Shown here: positions 10,171 to 19,229 of the stretch, piece after piece
Layout of the letters: each line of letters opens with the position of its first letter
How positions within the stretch are numbered: position 1 is the first letter of the stretch
Assembly (NCBI GenBank): GCA_963706555.1
Contig: OY970164.1
Span: 248,001 to 312,000, forward strand
DNA length: 64,000 bases
Reading direction: 5' to 3'
From: Bog-473 sp963706555
GTDB lineage: Bacteria; Actinomycetota; Acidimicrobiia; Acidimicrobiales; RAAP-2
Program-made: the position numbers and the translations under genes
The notes under the pieces: generated by a model
Databases searched by the model: none
Told to the model about the DNA's origin: nothing
The model's input: the letters and a program-made list of their open reading frames with translations, nothing else

Positions 10171-10473
10171 GTGGGTGGGATCGCGACCGGGATCGGCATT
10201 GTCAGCGTGGCAGGGACGGTAGCCGGCCTGAGTGGGACCGGGATTGCCACGGGTCTTGCCGCCGTGGGCGAACTTCTCGGAGGTGGGGTGGTCGCAGGAG
10301 TAGGACTGCTCGTCGCTGCCCTAGTGTTGGCCGCTGGCCTCCTCGGCTGGCTGACGTACCGGATAGCCCTCTGGTGGTTGAGGTCGCAAGCAGCCCATGA
10401 AATTCGTCAGACGATCGTTCTATCCCAGCATTTCATTGTCACACGGTCGCCATATTGTCCAATGTGTGCCTGA
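10171..10473 (+). CDS. Gly/Ala-rich hydrophobic protein (start uncertain)
   Basis: The frame is open from 10099 and reads NPFLNKEERRARGFARYAAG before a long Gly/Ala-rich hydrophobic region with probably two membrane helices. The part upstream of 10171 looks like protein and carries an AAGGAGGAG sequence, but no start codon is present between the stop at 10096 and the GTG at 10171. Either the start is non-canonical or an upstream frameshift removed it. The last 30 residues run into the next gene in another frame and look like read-through. Function unknown; it may belong with the papain-like protease that follows. Confidence 0.4.
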   Translation: MGGIATGIGIVSVAGTVAGLSGTGIATGLAAVGELLGGGVVAGVGLLVAALVLAAGLLGWLTYRIALWWLRSQAAHEIRQTIVLSQHFIVTRSPYCPMCA

Positions 10474-10918
10474 AACAAACGGAGAGCGAAAGAGCCGCAT
10501 CTTGACGCCGGCAACGCTGGCCAAATGGGAGGAAGCCCTGGAGAAGGGAGTACCGCCCGAGAAAATGGAGGGGATCTGGGACGACGTCATCGACAAGTCG
10601 GCGGTCAACCCGTGCAACAGGGCGTACCGTCTCGATCAAGCTCTGCAGGCGGTGGGTCATTTTGCAGGAATGAGCACGAGTCCCATTGGAGCAGCTGCCC
10701 TGGGCGCTCAGCTGAGGGCGAACAAACCAGTCGGCGCCCGAATCCAATGTTCCGGTGGTGGCGGCCACTTCTTAGCGTTCGCCGGCCTTCTCTTGGGGTC
10801 CCAGCCCTATATTGGAGTGGCCGATCCTTTGTACGGAAGCTCTGACGTCGCATTGAGCGCTCTCGGAGGCTCGTACCAGGGGCTCGGCACTTGGAACGCT
10901 AGCTACCTCGTGAGATAG
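10397..10918 (+). CDS. Papain-like cysteine protease domain, probably lacking its catalytic Cys
   Basis: Residues after about 60 match the C-terminal half of small papain-like (C39/C70-type) proteases. It has NPCNRAYRLDQALQAVGH, then SGGGGHFLAFAG with the presumed catalytic His, then VADPLYG with the usual Asp, and YQGLGTWNASYL at the end. The N-terminal motif that normally carries the nucleophile (a WCWA-like motif) is not present in this frame or nearby. The first 25 residues overlap the previous open frame and look unlike protein, so the gene may be truncated at its 5' end. An ORF of unknown function follows after a short gap and is probably co-transcribed. Confidence 0.55.
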   Translation: MKFVRRSFYPSISLSHGRHIVQCVPETNGERKSRILTPATLAKWEEALEKGVPPEKMEGIWDDVIDKSAVNPCNRAYRLDQALQAVGHFAGMSTSPIGAAALGAQLRANKPVGARIQCSGGGGHFLAFAGLLLGSQPYIGVADPLYGSSDVALSALGGSYQGLGTWNASYLVR

Positions 10919-10928
10919 GGAGACCGAC

Positions 10929-11534
10929 ATGAGGTTACGAACCGACGAACCACCACAATCCTCGGTAGCTAGTGCTTTGCTTGGCGTCAATGAGTTGACT
11001 GCGGGGTCCTTGGCTCAACCGGACGCCCGCCAACGGTTTCTCATCGCGCCAAGATCACCAGAACCAGCACAGAACGAGCTGACCGCCCCTCATCGAATCT
11101 ATGTTCTGACACTCAATGATCTCATGGAGCACAGGGGCTTGGAATCTGCTCGGGATGTCGGGTGGAGGTACTTCGTGACGAGCGATTCGGCCGTCGTGGC
11201 CACCGCTGAGACCACTTCCAATGAAGGTGCCGATGATCACCAGTTTGCATCGCTCAGTCGGGATCCCTCCGGACCGCGAGCTGCCGAGATCATTTCCACC
11301 ATTGAAGATCGACCTATAGGCGGATCCAATGAATTCGAACTTCGACTGTTACGAATCCCGGCGGCATATTCCATCAATCTCTGGCTGCACGGAGACACTG
11401 CCGACTATCTGGTTCCGATCGACCCCACTCCCCCATCGTTACAAGCTGGGGAGATGTATCAACCCGATGATGTGCTGGAGGTCTTACGAAGTCAGGCAGC
11501 GGAGGTTGACCGAGACGACTTCAATGGCACCTAG
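10929..11534 (+). CDS. Hypothetical protein downstream of the papain-like gene
   Basis: A 201-residue protein starting ten bases after the papain-like gene, so the two are probably one transcript. It has an N-terminal Ser/Thr/Glu-rich stretch, then a mixed alpha/beta region (HRIYVLTLNDLMEHRG, GWRYFVTSDSAVVATAET) and a conserved-looking core (EFELRLLRIPAAYSINLWLHG) followed by DYLVPIDPTP. No signal peptide or membrane segment is seen. I do not recognise the family. Tight linkage suggests that it acts together with the protease-like protein. Confidence 0.6.
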   Translation: MRLRTDEPPQSSVASALLGVNELTAGSLAQPDARQRFLIAPRSPEPAQNELTAPHRIYVLTLNDLMEHRGLESARDVGWRYFVTSDSAVVATAETTSNEGADDHQFASLSRDPSGPRAAEIISTIEDRPIGGSNEFELRLLRIPAAYSINLWLHGDTADYLVPIDPTPPSLQAGEMYQPDDVLEVLRSQAAEVDRDDFNGT

Positions 11535-11626
11535 AGATCGTTCAGGGTCACACGGGAATGGACGTGAGCAAGCGCATGATCGCTGGGACCGAGTCGTCAG
11601 CTTGAGAAATCTGAACTTTCGCAGAA

Positions 11627-12124
11627 TCAATCCGGTCCGCCGCCCCCCAGTACCACTCCGGAGTTGACGTACTCGGCCACGGCCTCTGCGGAATCTGACG
11701 TCTCGAACGCGAAGCGAAGGACTCCTCGATTGAGTTCCTCATAGACCTCATACAATGGCCCACCGCCAAGATACAAACCAACGGCGTATTTCTTGAAGTC
11801 CAAGATGGGGCGAGTCCAAACAATCTTCACGCCACCGAACATTTTGGATTTACCGATGACGACTTCGCGGTCCGTAACGAGTAGCGCAAATTGGCCAACA
11901 GTCGACTTGAACTCATGGTACAAGACAGGACACGCCACCAGACGAACTCGGCCATCAACCATGGCGGGCCAAAGCACTGAACACGGCGTCATCGGGACGA
12001 TCGGAATCTCACGCGTTGTGTGCACTGCTCCAGGACACATAGCATCCTTGACCAACGCACAGGAAGCATAGCTATCAACCCACCTCGGGATTCTGGCCAC
12101 GCCACGCCGGACGGGATTAGTCAT
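11627..12124 (-). CDS. Hypothetical protein in operon with XRE regulator
   Basis: I choose the ATG at 12124 because the longer frame upstream of it only shadows the XRE regulator. That ATG overlaps the regulator's stop by a few bases, which suggests translational coupling. The product has about 165 residues. The middle reads VGQFALLVTDREVVIGKSK and VWTRPILDF, a pattern reminiscent of bacterial PH-like folds. The end is glycine-rich. No transmembrane segment is evident. Function unknown; the coupling suggests that the XRE protein either controls it or acts with it. Confidence 0.5.
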   Translation of the reverse strand: MTNPVRRGVARIPRWVDSYASCALVKDAMCPGAVHTTREIPIVPMTPCSVLWPAMVDGRVRLVACPVLYHEFKSTVGQFALLVTDREVVIGKSKMFGGVKIVWTRPILDFKKYAVGLYLGGGPLYEVYEELNRGVLRFAFETSDSAEAVAEYVNSGVVLGGGGPD

Positions 12125-12368
12125 CTCCGAGGTCAAGTCCGTCGACGAGAGAACTGGGTGCGACTCCAAGCCCAGCAGCCAAGCGCAGCAGAGTGGGCAC
12201 GCTCGGAACCCGATAACCCCGCTCGATATTGGAGATGAATGTCGGGTGGAGGCCAGCCGTTTCGGCCAATGCTTCCTGGGACATGCCGGCCTCCTGCCGA
12301 GCCTGACGTACCCGTTGGCCAAACGCCATGGCAATGGCCTGATCTCGTTCACGTTCTCGGGGAGACAC
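12117..12368 (-). CDS. XRE-family transcriptional regulator
   Basis: An 83-residue protein that is essentially one Cro/CI helix-turn-helix: FGQRVRQARQEAGMSQEALA, then GLHPTFISNIERGYRVPS, then TLLRLAAGLGVAPSSL. All core positions of the XRE fold (RxxRxxxGxSQExLA, ISxIERG, P) are present. It lacks any extra sensory domain. Its stop overlaps the start of the following gene, so the pair forms an operon and probably regulates itself. Such short XRE proteins often control plasmid, phage or toxin-antitoxin genes, but nothing here fixes the target. Confidence 0.88.
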   Translation of the reverse strand: MSPRERERDQAIAMAFGQRVRQARQEAGMSQEALAETAGLHPTFISNIERGYRVPSVPTLLRLAAGLGVAPSSLVDGLDLGDD

Positions 12369-12458
12369 CGCCCGGAATCAGAGTGAATTCTGTTGACCGG
12401 GGCCATAGTCTACTGATAAGGTCCGCCGGCCAGGAGGCCCCGGTCAAGGGATTCATGG

Positions 12459-13457
12459 ATGCTGAGAGAGGCGACATTATTGGGATCCTTCATTGGCAGC
12501 TTCAAACAATCCGACGCTCGCGCTCCAAGTGGTGAGGACGGTTCAGATTCTGAACGTGCGACAGGGACCTCCCGACGCCGACGCTCTCTGACCATTCGGC
12601 TTAGCGATTCCGGCACAGCGTTCAGGCGCAGGCTGGCACTCGCGCTGGTCGTCGGTGGCATTTCGCTGGCAGCTACGGCATGCGATCCAGGCAGCCCGGA
12701 GGTGTCCTCAAATCCTCCGGGTCCGACAACCTCGTCGCCTAATTCATCGCCTCCCGTAACCACTCCGACCCTTTCGGCAGGCGAGGTGCTGAACGGAATC
12801 GGTACGGTGACCGACTCTGATGGCAGCGGCACCAGCTTGACGATCAGCTACACGCTCGGTTCACTGCTGTCCAACGATGCTTCTGGAGATCCTCCAGCTG
12901 CTGTCGTACCGGCCTTGTCGGGATGCAACCAGAACTACTCCTCGGTGACATCCCGATCGGTCTACGTCCACGGCCAAGCCACCGTGACGTTTGATGGCAG
13001 TTTTCCGGCAACGATTCGGATCGATCCCACGAAGGATCTCATTGGCTTTCCGGACAACACCAACAGTTTCGGTGAGGGCTCAGCCGAGATTGCCGAGGTC
13101 AATGGTTCGTGGGTGTGCGCCAATGACGATTCCTCCCTGAATACCGCCGTGACGCTAGCCAACGGGCAGTCGGTCACCATTGACCTTTGGGTCTTTGCCG
13201 ACGTTCTCAGCGACACCCAGCCAACTGTGACTGCCGCTGACGTCCCTGAGTGGGCATTTGCCGGGACACTAGCCACGGATACCAGTGACAACCTCTCCAC
13301 GGTGCAGTTCAGTGGACCGCATGCGACAAGCTGCGCACAGACTGGCGGCGACACCGCTGTGAATCAGCCTGCACAAAGCCGGATCGGGCTCTTTGAAGCA
13401 CCGCCGTACACACTGCGGTCTCCGACCGCCGACATCTTCACCTGCGGCAGCCCGTAG
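12459..13457 (+). CDS. Secreted lipoprotein of unknown function
   Basis: A 332-residue protein whose hydrophobic segment (LALALVVGGISLAATAC) ends in a lipobox, so it should be lipid-anchored outside the membrane. That segment starts about residue 58, unusually deep, which suggests translation may begin at a later start codon. A Ser/Thr/Pro-rich linker follows, then a beta-rich domain of about 240 residues with several Cys. Its stop overlaps the start of the next lipoprotein gene by one base, so the two are coupled. No enzyme motif is seen. Confidence 0.75.
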   Translation: MLREATLLGSFIGSFKQSDARAPSGEDGSDSERATGTSRRRRSLTIRLSDSGTAFRRRLALALVVGGISLAATACDPGSPEVSSNPPGPTTSSPNSSPPVTTPTLSAGEVLNGIGTVTDSDGSGTSLTISYTLGSLLSNDASGDPPAAVVPALSGCNQNYSSVTSRSVYVHGQATVTFDGSFPATIRIDPTKDLIGFPDNTNSFGEGSAEIAEVNGSWVCANDDSSLNTAVTLANGQSVTIDLWVFADVLSDTQPTVTAADVPEWAFAGTLATDTSDNLSTVQFSGPHATSCAQTGGDTAVNQPAQSRIGLFEAPPYTLRSPTADIFTCGSP

Positions 13458-14272
13458 TGAACCGAGCAGAATGGAAACGGTCCAGGGCCGTTATGTCATT
13501 GCTAGGAGTCGCCACACTCAGTTGCCTCGCTTTGGCAGGGTGCGGATCCAATGGCAACGGAGCTGCCACGAGTTCACCATCAACGCTCTCCAACAGCCAG
13601 GGAACACTGGCGCCGCTGCCGATGGCCTCAACCTCGACCACCACCACCGCAAAGCCGAATCGGACATTTCATCCCGTTCGAACCTGGACGTGGACTGCCC
13701 ATAACCTGAATGGCTACAAGTATTCGAACACGCTGATGGCTGGCAATCCGGTTATAGCTGCCAACATGCCGTTGCTGCCAGATTTTGCTTCACTGACGTC
13801 TGTGACCCAAACATGCGGTTTTGATTCCATTACCGATGCTCTGATTCCGGTTGAGGTTACGCTCACCAATGCCACACCCTCATTCACGACCGATGTTGAA
13901 GATGACTTCTACCTTCCATCCGACGAGCTTGATGATCAGTCTGCCGAGAGTCTCAGTGTGGTGGCCAGTTACGCCAGCGGGGTGCTGTGCAGAACACTGC
14001 AGCCTTTCAACTACTACGAACCGTCAATGTGGTCAGAGAACTGTTCGCAGCTTGCGCCACAAGCTTCCTGTACGGGCTACGGCTACGTCGTGCTCAAGAA
14101 CTACTTCAGTCCGAATCATCCCAGCGGCGATCCGGCGGTGCTGCAAGGGGCACAGCTGTATGTCCAGCAGGGTTCGGCGATTGATTCGATGGAGGGCTCA
14201 GGAACGCTCTTCGCACAAACAAAGGGTGCCACGGTCATTCCGCTTTCGGGTATCACGCCGGACTACCAGTGA
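13457..14272 (+). CDS. Secreted lipoprotein with recurring C-terminal tail
   Basis: The GTG at 13457 overlaps the preceding stop. The signal sequence ends in LALAGC, a clear lipobox, followed by a Ser/Thr linker and a domain of about 190 residues with several Cys (TCGFDS, LCRTL, ENCSQL, ASCTGYG). The last 30 residues (SMEGSGTLF then PLSGITPDYQ) recur elsewhere in the window at 31.95 kb and, partly, at 18.84 kb, attached to unrelated sequence. The function is unknown. The paired lipoprotein upstream probably acts with it on the cell surface. Confidence 0.78.
   Translation: MNRAEWKRSRAVMSLLGVATLSCLALAGCGSNGNGAATSSPSTLSNSQGTLAPLPMASTSTTTTAKPNRTFHPVRTWTWTAHNLNGYKYSNTLMAGNPVIAANMPLLPDFASLTSVTQTCGFDSITDALIPVEVTLTNATPSFTTDVEDDFYLPSDELDDQSAESLSVVASYASGVLCRTLQPFNYYEPSMWSENCSQLAPQASCTGYGYVVLKNYFSPNHPSGDPAVLQGAQLYVQQGSAIDSMEGSGTLFAQTKGATVIPLSGITPDYQ
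14183..14272 (+). repeat. Recurring protein-tail cassette, copy 1
   Basis: Encodes IDSMEGSGTLF and, after a short variable stretch, PLSGITPDYQ and a stop. The copy at 31944-32037 is nearly the same at nucleotide level and the one at 18840-18911 shares its first half. This copy is the only one joined to an intact gene, so it is probably the source or the closest relative. Confidence 0.8.
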
Positions 14273-14521
14273 GCGGCGAGAGGTCTGACCCAGAATATGC
14301 TAAAGGCAGCGATACGATTTGGATGAGTGACATCGCTGGCAGAGATTAAATTCATCGTTCAAACAGAAGGCATTGCTGGGGGGTACCATCATCCAGGCGT
14401 GATGGCTGGAAATGGAGGTTTGCGGTAGCGGTAACTGCCTCTTGTAGTAACCCAACCAAAATGATCCGTCGATCTCCCACCTCTTTTTGAACTCTGTTTG
14501 ACCTTCGGGTAATACCTCGGC

Positions 14522-15184
14522 GTGGAGGCACCGCTTGATCGGACCTTGGGTCTTCGTGCCTTGCGATCGACTCCCGCAGTACCGGTTGGGGTCTATGGAT
14601 TGCCGACCGGTCTGGAACTACTACTGACGCGGGTCTTTCGAACCGAAGGGCTCCAGGTTGTCGAGGTAAAGTATCCTCTGGCATTTCTCTACGAGGAGCG
14701 GGCCGAGGGAAGAAGGGGCGTCCTCGTCGTTGCCCTGAGTCGAACCCAAGGGCATCGCTTGATTCGGCACCTCTCGGTGCATCATCCAAGTTCAGTGATT
14801 GTCGCCGCGACGACACCGATGACTCGGGGTGCCGTAGCGGCGGCGAAGGCAAGCGGAGTTCAATTCGTCGTGGACGGACAGACTGAGTCAATGATCTACC
14901 TCAAAGCCATGGCTCAGGAGTTGACCATGTCCCTAGAACGGCGGCGGCCAGCTAGAACGGAGCCAGCCGAAGATGTTGAATCCGGTCCCCCTCTTTCGGA
15001 CGATCAGGTTTTGTGGTTGCAAGCCTTGTCCGAAGAAGTCTCAATTGAATCACTGGCCAGACGGTTCTACATGTCGCCCCGAACCATGCACCGAGTCCTC
15101 GATGTCCTGTACAGGGATCTTGGCGTCAAAGGTCGGATCAGTGCAGTTCTGTGGGCTGAGCGCCACGGCCTACTGAGCAGGTAG
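14522..15184 (+). CDS. LuxR-type response-regulator-like protein
   Basis: A 220-residue protein. The N-terminal 130 residues resemble a receiver-like fold (VPVGVYGLPTGLELLLTRVF, then VIVAATTPMT, then GVQFVVDGQTES), but I cannot point to the conserved phosphorylatable Asp with confidence. The C-terminus carries a LuxR-like helix-turn-helix: SIESLARRFYMSPRTMHRVL, then YRDLGVKGRISAVLWA. The start is a GTG. It is followed by a hairpin that may be a terminator, then by an ECF sigma factor gene. It is likely a DNA-binding regulator with an atypical sensory half. Confidence 0.65.
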   Translation: MEAPLDRTLGLRALRSTPAVPVGVYGLPTGLELLLTRVFRTEGLQVVEVKYPLAFLYEERAEGRRGVLVVALSRTQGHRLIRHLSVHHPSSVIVAATTPMTRGAVAAAKASGVQFVVDGQTESMIYLKAMAQELTMSLERRRPARTEPAEDVESGPPLSDDQVLWLQALSEEVSIESLARRFYMSPRTMHRVLDVLYRDLGVKGRISAVLWAERHGLLSR

Positions 15185-15205
15185 TGGGCTCCAGCTCGAT
15201 CAACA

Positions 15206-15221
15206 CCCCGTTTTAACGGGG
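15206..15221 (+). terminator. Possible hairpin terminator
   Basis: CCCCGTT-TT-AACGGGG, a perfect seven-base stem with a two-base loop, lies 22 bases after the LuxR-type gene. No clear T-run follows, so an intrinsic terminator is plausible but not certain. Confidence 0.45.
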
Positions 15222-15281
15222 CCAAACCTAATTTCTCATATTTACGTGAACCGTCGACTTAGATAGGCGGATATATGAGAA

Positions 15282-15892
15282 GTGAGCGACGACACAATCA
15301 TTCGAACCTCCTGGGACGAACCTGATGAGTTCGGCCAGATTTTCGAGAACCACTTCAACGCGCTTTACCTCTTCTGTCAGCGCCGGGTCGGACGTTCAAT
15401 GGCGGAGGACATCGCGGTGAAGTATTCGTTCGAGCATTTGAGCAACGGCGCCGTTACGACCTAAGTCGGCCGAACGCCAGGCCGTGGCTTTACGGGATTG
15501 CACTTAACATCATTAGAAACGAGGCGAGGCGCCAAGCTCGGCAATCTCGAGCTGTAGACAGAGTGGCCAATGAGTTGCAGCTCTACGCGTTCTCCGTAGA
15601 AGACAATATCCTGGACACACTCGGAACGCGGCAAGAGCTGAACGAGACCATTGCGGCTCTCGATGTTCTGCCGGATTCCGACCTAGAAGTTCTGCTGCTC
15701 TTTGTTTGGGAACGTCAGAGTTACGAAGATATCGCAGACATCGTCGGCATTCCCGTTGGAACAGTTCGATCCCGTATTCATCATGCCCGTCGTCGTTTAG
15801 CTGCGATATGTAACCAACGGAAACATTCACAGCCGCCTCTCTCCCATTCTTGTGAAGGAAGTGAATATGGACCCGGACCTGAACCTCATTGA
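15282..15892 (+). pseudogene. ECF RNA polymerase sigma factor, frameshifted
   Basis: The first frame gives the sigma-2 start (FGQIFENHFNALYLFCQRRV, then AEDIAV) and stops at 15464. The second frame carries on the protein as VRAFEQRRRY, RPWLYGIALNIIRNEARR, and a full sigma-4 domain (DVLPDSDLEVLLLFVWE, SYEDIADIVGIPVGTVRSRIHHARRRLA). One missing G in the run at about 15418-15420 explains the break: restored, it reads AEDIAVEVFVRAFEQ. The gene overlaps a membrane-anchored protein gene in the manner of a sigma/anti-sigma pair. Sequencing error and true mutation cannot be told apart here. Confidence 0.85.
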
Positions 15893-16391
15893 GCAGTTGC
15901 AACTTCCTGACGAAGGACCAACCGCACAACAGGTATCTCGCCAGCGCGATCTTTTATTCGAATCGATACGAGCCGAGGGTGTTCGGAGTCACTCGGGCAG
16001 TTGGCGGAGTCGTATCCGTCGCCACCGCGTAGGAGGAATCGTCTGCCTTACGGGTCTTGCCTTCAGTCTCGGCGGGGGTGGCGTTGGCTGGGCACTAGCG
16101 GATCCAAGCTCCCCTTCGCCCGCGAGCTCCCCTTCCTCACCAGTAGTCATTTCAGCATGTTCAGCCTCGGGCACCGGGGGACAGTCAATCACCTACGTCG
16201 TCGAGGGAACGTTGTGCGAGCCGGGGAGAGTTCCCGCCCCAGGACATTTGGCATTTTCTTCCAGCACACCGCCAACCCAGTACTGCGCACTTTCCGGCGT
16301 CGACTCTTCGCCTCAGAACGAGATCCTCGTAATAGGTGCCTCTGAGTGCCCGACTGGATACTCGAAAGTGACCACTTCTACATCCCCCTGA
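15867..16391 (+). CDS. Membrane-anchored protein, possible anti-sigma partner
   Basis: The ATG at 15867 has AAGGA about eight bases upstream and overlaps the end of the sigma factor gene, suggesting coupling. The product has about 174 residues. A cytoplasmic N-terminus of about 50 residues is followed by one transmembrane helix (IVCLTGLAFSLGGGGVGWAL), then a Ser/Pro-rich linker and a small extracytoplasmic domain with four Cys. This layout and position fit an anti-sigma factor, but no zinc-binding anti-sigma motif (HxxxCxxC) is present, so the role is inferred from context only. Confidence 0.6.
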   Translation: MDPDLNLIEQLQLPDEGPTAQQVSRQRDLLFESIRAEGVRSHSGSWRSRIRRHRVGGIVCLTGLAFSLGGGGVGWALADPSSPSPASSPSSPVVISACSASGTGGQSITYVVEGTLCEPGRVPAPGHLAFSSSTPPTQYCALSGVDSSPQNEILVIGASECPTGYSKVTTSTSP

Positions 16392-16454
16392 TCTTGATCG
16401 CGGGACGAATCACGAGCTGACTCTCGTCCCGCCCCATTTGGAGGACTGATCCTG

Positions 16455-17430
16455 ATGCCCAACACCCTTGACCTTTCGCGTCCGGGAATCACTCCTATTG
16501 AACACGAGGCGTTGGTCAATAGCGGGCTATCTCGGAGACCCACGCACCCTTTGACGGCGGTCGCGCTCGCGCTATGCCTCCTGCTCGCGGGTGTGATGGT
16601 TCTGTGGTCTTACTCGGCGAACATTGCTCATGGAGCACCCGACGCTCGCGATGGCCCAATCCCGGTCGTGGGCGACAGCCTCGTTTTTCAAGCGACGAAA
16701 GCACTGCAGTCCTGGAATCTTCCATCGACACCGATCGATGCAGAAGGCGGATCGGGATCTGCCCCCTGTGATTGGAACACGGGGTATATGAATCCACTCT
16801 CCGGGCACTACCTAAAATTTTCCACTCTGTTTGAACACTCGCGTCCAGCGGCAGTCGTCTTTGCGTTCACGGGCAATCCCGGATTAGAACCGGGAGCAAC
16901 CGGGTGCGTCAACGCCTCCCGACCGTATTCGTTGTCGGTGCTTCTTGCGAGCTACAAGACGGCACTCACGCAAATGGCGCTATACGCAAGCGACCATGGC
17001 GCTGATGTCTATCTGTCCGACGACTCCGCCGCGAAATCCAGCGACGCCCGCCGGAGCATATACGGGCCCAGCGAATTCAAAAGAATACGGATTCAATGGA
17101 GTGCCAGCTCTAAATAGACTTTACGAGGAGATCGTCCACTCAGGTCTGGGCAAGCGATTCCACTGGATCTACGATCCGTACCCAGCAGAATATGTATCAA
17201 CGCAGGGTTTAGCCTGGCGAATGACGGAGCCTTGTGAGCCTTGGAATTCGGTTGACTGTACCCGAGGGGTCGTCCGAGTTCGCTCTGGTGGCCTGGACGC
17301 AATCCATCTCGATCCTGACGGCGCCGGAGCGGTGCTCTATGCCATGGGGCTCGCCAAAATGCCACTTGATCAAATGAGCACGACGCTGTCCGGAAGCAAA
17401 CACACTGAATCCCTGGGCATACTTCGATAG
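16455..17430 (+). pseudogene. SGNH/GDSL hydrolase, frameshifted
   Basis: The first frame has an N-terminal membrane anchor (TAVALALCLLLAGVMVLWSY), then VVGDSLVFQA with the block-I GDS serine, and runs to a stop at 17117. The second frame continues with PATPAGAYTGPANSKEYGFN and FHWIYDPYPAEYVS, ending in DAIHLDPDGAGAVLYA, which carries the Asp-x-x-His catalytic pair. One extra base near 17033-17036 joins them as SAARNPATPAG. Known: SGNH enzymes of this membrane-bound type hydrolyse or transfer acyl esters on cell-surface sugars. As assembled it is broken. Confidence 0.8.
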
Positions 17431-17779
17431 GCCCGACGCATCTCGCCGCGGTGCACGCGACGGAAAAGCTAACGCGGCTTAGAACTGGACCCATCAACCA
17501 ACCACGCCACCGTGCGGCCGAAGCTGGTGCGGGAGTAGCGACGCCCAAGATGCACGAATCCCCCAAGTACATGGAGGAATCCGACGACGCCATCCGTGCG
17601 TCAGGTTCATTTCTGTCCGCGCACTGTCCGGTCGTGACCGCATCAGGACGACTGTCTTAGTGCGCCAGTGTTGCGCCGAAAACAGGCGAACCGGGGGTTT
17701 TGTATTGATGCGGAGCCGTTCGTGATGCACGCTCCAATTGGGCCAACCCGGACCCGCAAAAATTGAATAGGAGAATGTC

Positions 17780-18208
17780 ATGCGAGGAAGGAAAGCAAAG
17801 CTTTTTGGGATCGCATCGCTCACATTGGGAAGCCTCGGAGGGCTTTCCGGCGCTGTAGCGCTTGGCGCAGTTCCTGCCGCGGCAGGGACGCTCAATTGCC
17901 ACAGCATTACTGTGTACCCACCAAGTGAAACCATGTTCGGTATATCGGCCTTGACTGGATGTGGGACCGGTTCGCCCACTGCGGCCTTGACAAAAACCTG
18001 TCAACAGATTCACAGCATTTTCGGATGGGTGGACAACGCCAACGGAAACAATGGGTCTGGTAGCGCATGCGACACAAACGACACCAGTACCTATCAGGAA
18101 GCATTTGGGAACTGTGCGAGCGGCACCTGGGCCTATCGGTCTCATGCGGTTTATGGCGGGATCGACTTCTACGCTCCTGACACCACAGGGACCTCTTTTA
18201 GTTGCTGA
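17780..18208 (+). CDS. Small secreted protein
   Basis: A 142-residue protein with AGGAG ahead of its ATG. A signal peptide (GIASLTLGSLGGLSGAVALG then AVPAAAGT) is followed by a domain of about 105 residues with seven Cys, which probably form disulfides outside the cell. The domain is rich in Asn, Gly, Ser and Thr (FGWVDNANGNNGSGSACDTN) and shows no enzyme motif. I do not recognise the family. The next gene, also for a secreted protein, lies 69 bases downstream. Confidence 0.7.
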   Translation: MRGRKAKLFGIASLTLGSLGGLSGAVALGAVPAAAGTLNCHSITVYPPSETMFGISALTGCGTGSPTAALTKTCQQIHSIFGWVDNANGNNGSGSACDTNDTSTYQEAFGNCASGTWAYRSHAVYGGIDFYAPDTTGTSFSC

Positions 18209-18277
18209 TTGTGCCTAAACCATGCGACTGGCTGCCTCGATACGATCAATCCTCTGCGACTTAAGGATATCCAGATA

Positions 18278-18812
18278 ATGGTCTCTGCCCGATTGGGCAT
18301 CCGTCTGATGCGCATCAAACAAGATCACCGCGCCAGCTTGCATGGCTGTCTCACCTGCATTTGTGTACTACTCATTGTCACAGCGTTGAATGTTGCGTCA
18401 CCGCGACAGTCCGCTGGCCTCGGGCGCCCACCGGGGGATACCCTGATGGGCGCCCGAGAGGCATGGGCCGCAACGTTCGGCAACAGTCGCAGTGTTGCTT
18501 CGATAATGGCGAGCCTGCAAGACGCTCGGCAGCTTGCCCCCCAAGTCGAGAGTGTCATGATGGCCTCTGCGGAGCTTCCCGCCTCGGTGAGGGTTCTTAG
18601 TGAAAAAGTTAAGGGTCCGGTCGCAACCGTGACATACCGCGTGTATGTCGATGACCACGAGGTCGGGTTTTCGGTTCGTCGTCGGCAAAGGTCGCCGAAT
18701 GGCGGAAGTTAGCGGCGACGTCCTCCTCGTGGACGGGACGTGGAAATTGAGTACCAACACGTGGTGTAGTGCAATCATGACCGCTTTTGCGACACCTACC
18801 TGTCCTTTGTGA
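18278..18812 (+). pseudogene. Mtb12-like secreted protein, frameshifted
   Basis: The ATG at 18278 has AAGGA about ten bases upstream. The protein begins with a signal-anchor (LTCICVLLIVTALNVA), then a helical region, then the core VATVTYRVYVDDHEVGF. There the frame breaks in a G/T run at about 18661-18668. The next frame completes the domain with VSGDVLLVDGTWKLSTNTWC and ends at 18812 after a final Cys. The pattern (beta-rich domain, GTWK near the end, terminal Cys pair) resembles the Mtb12-like secreted domain of actinobacteria, whose function is not settled. One extra base would account for the break. Confidence 0.6.
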
Positions 18813-18839
18813 TTCGCTATGTCGGGCCAGCGTGTTTCG

Positions 18840-18911
18840 ATGGAGGGCTCCGGCACCCTCCTCACACCGACCAATGGACGAGGTGCCGGCTCGAATCCGA
18901 GAATGCCGTAG
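18840..18911 (+). repeat. Recurring protein-tail cassette, partial copy 3
   Basis: Reads SMEGSGTLLTPTNG and then diverges. It matches the first half of the tails at 14183-14272 and 31944-32037 but is attached to no gene. It lies 27 bases after the frameshifted secreted protein and is probably a recombination remnant. Confidence 0.65.
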
Positions 18912-19229
18912 GGTTGTATCAGTTCAATCCATAATGGCCTTGGACTGGGAGTACGTCACCGAGGGCTCAGGGCCGACGATTGCGTCGCGCTTCGGCACAA
19001 AAGTTCTTCTGCGTTGCGAGCTCCTGGGCCGAACCCAAAAATCCGGCAGAGCGACATGGTGTCGCCGAGCAGATACATCACCGCCGAGCGCATGTTCTCA
19101 TCGTGTCCTTGGCGAAAGTTGGTGCCGCTCGTCTGACCACCACAGCCGCAATTGCATTCCATGCCGATCTCCCTTTTCGCGCCATTTCTCGACTACCGTC
19201 CACTCCATGATTGCGTTTGAGCTGCCACA

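Noticed and set aside
12125..12406. Longer N-terminus for the hypothetical protein at 11627
   Set aside because: It coincides with the XRE regulator gene in another frame; the regulator is the real product there.
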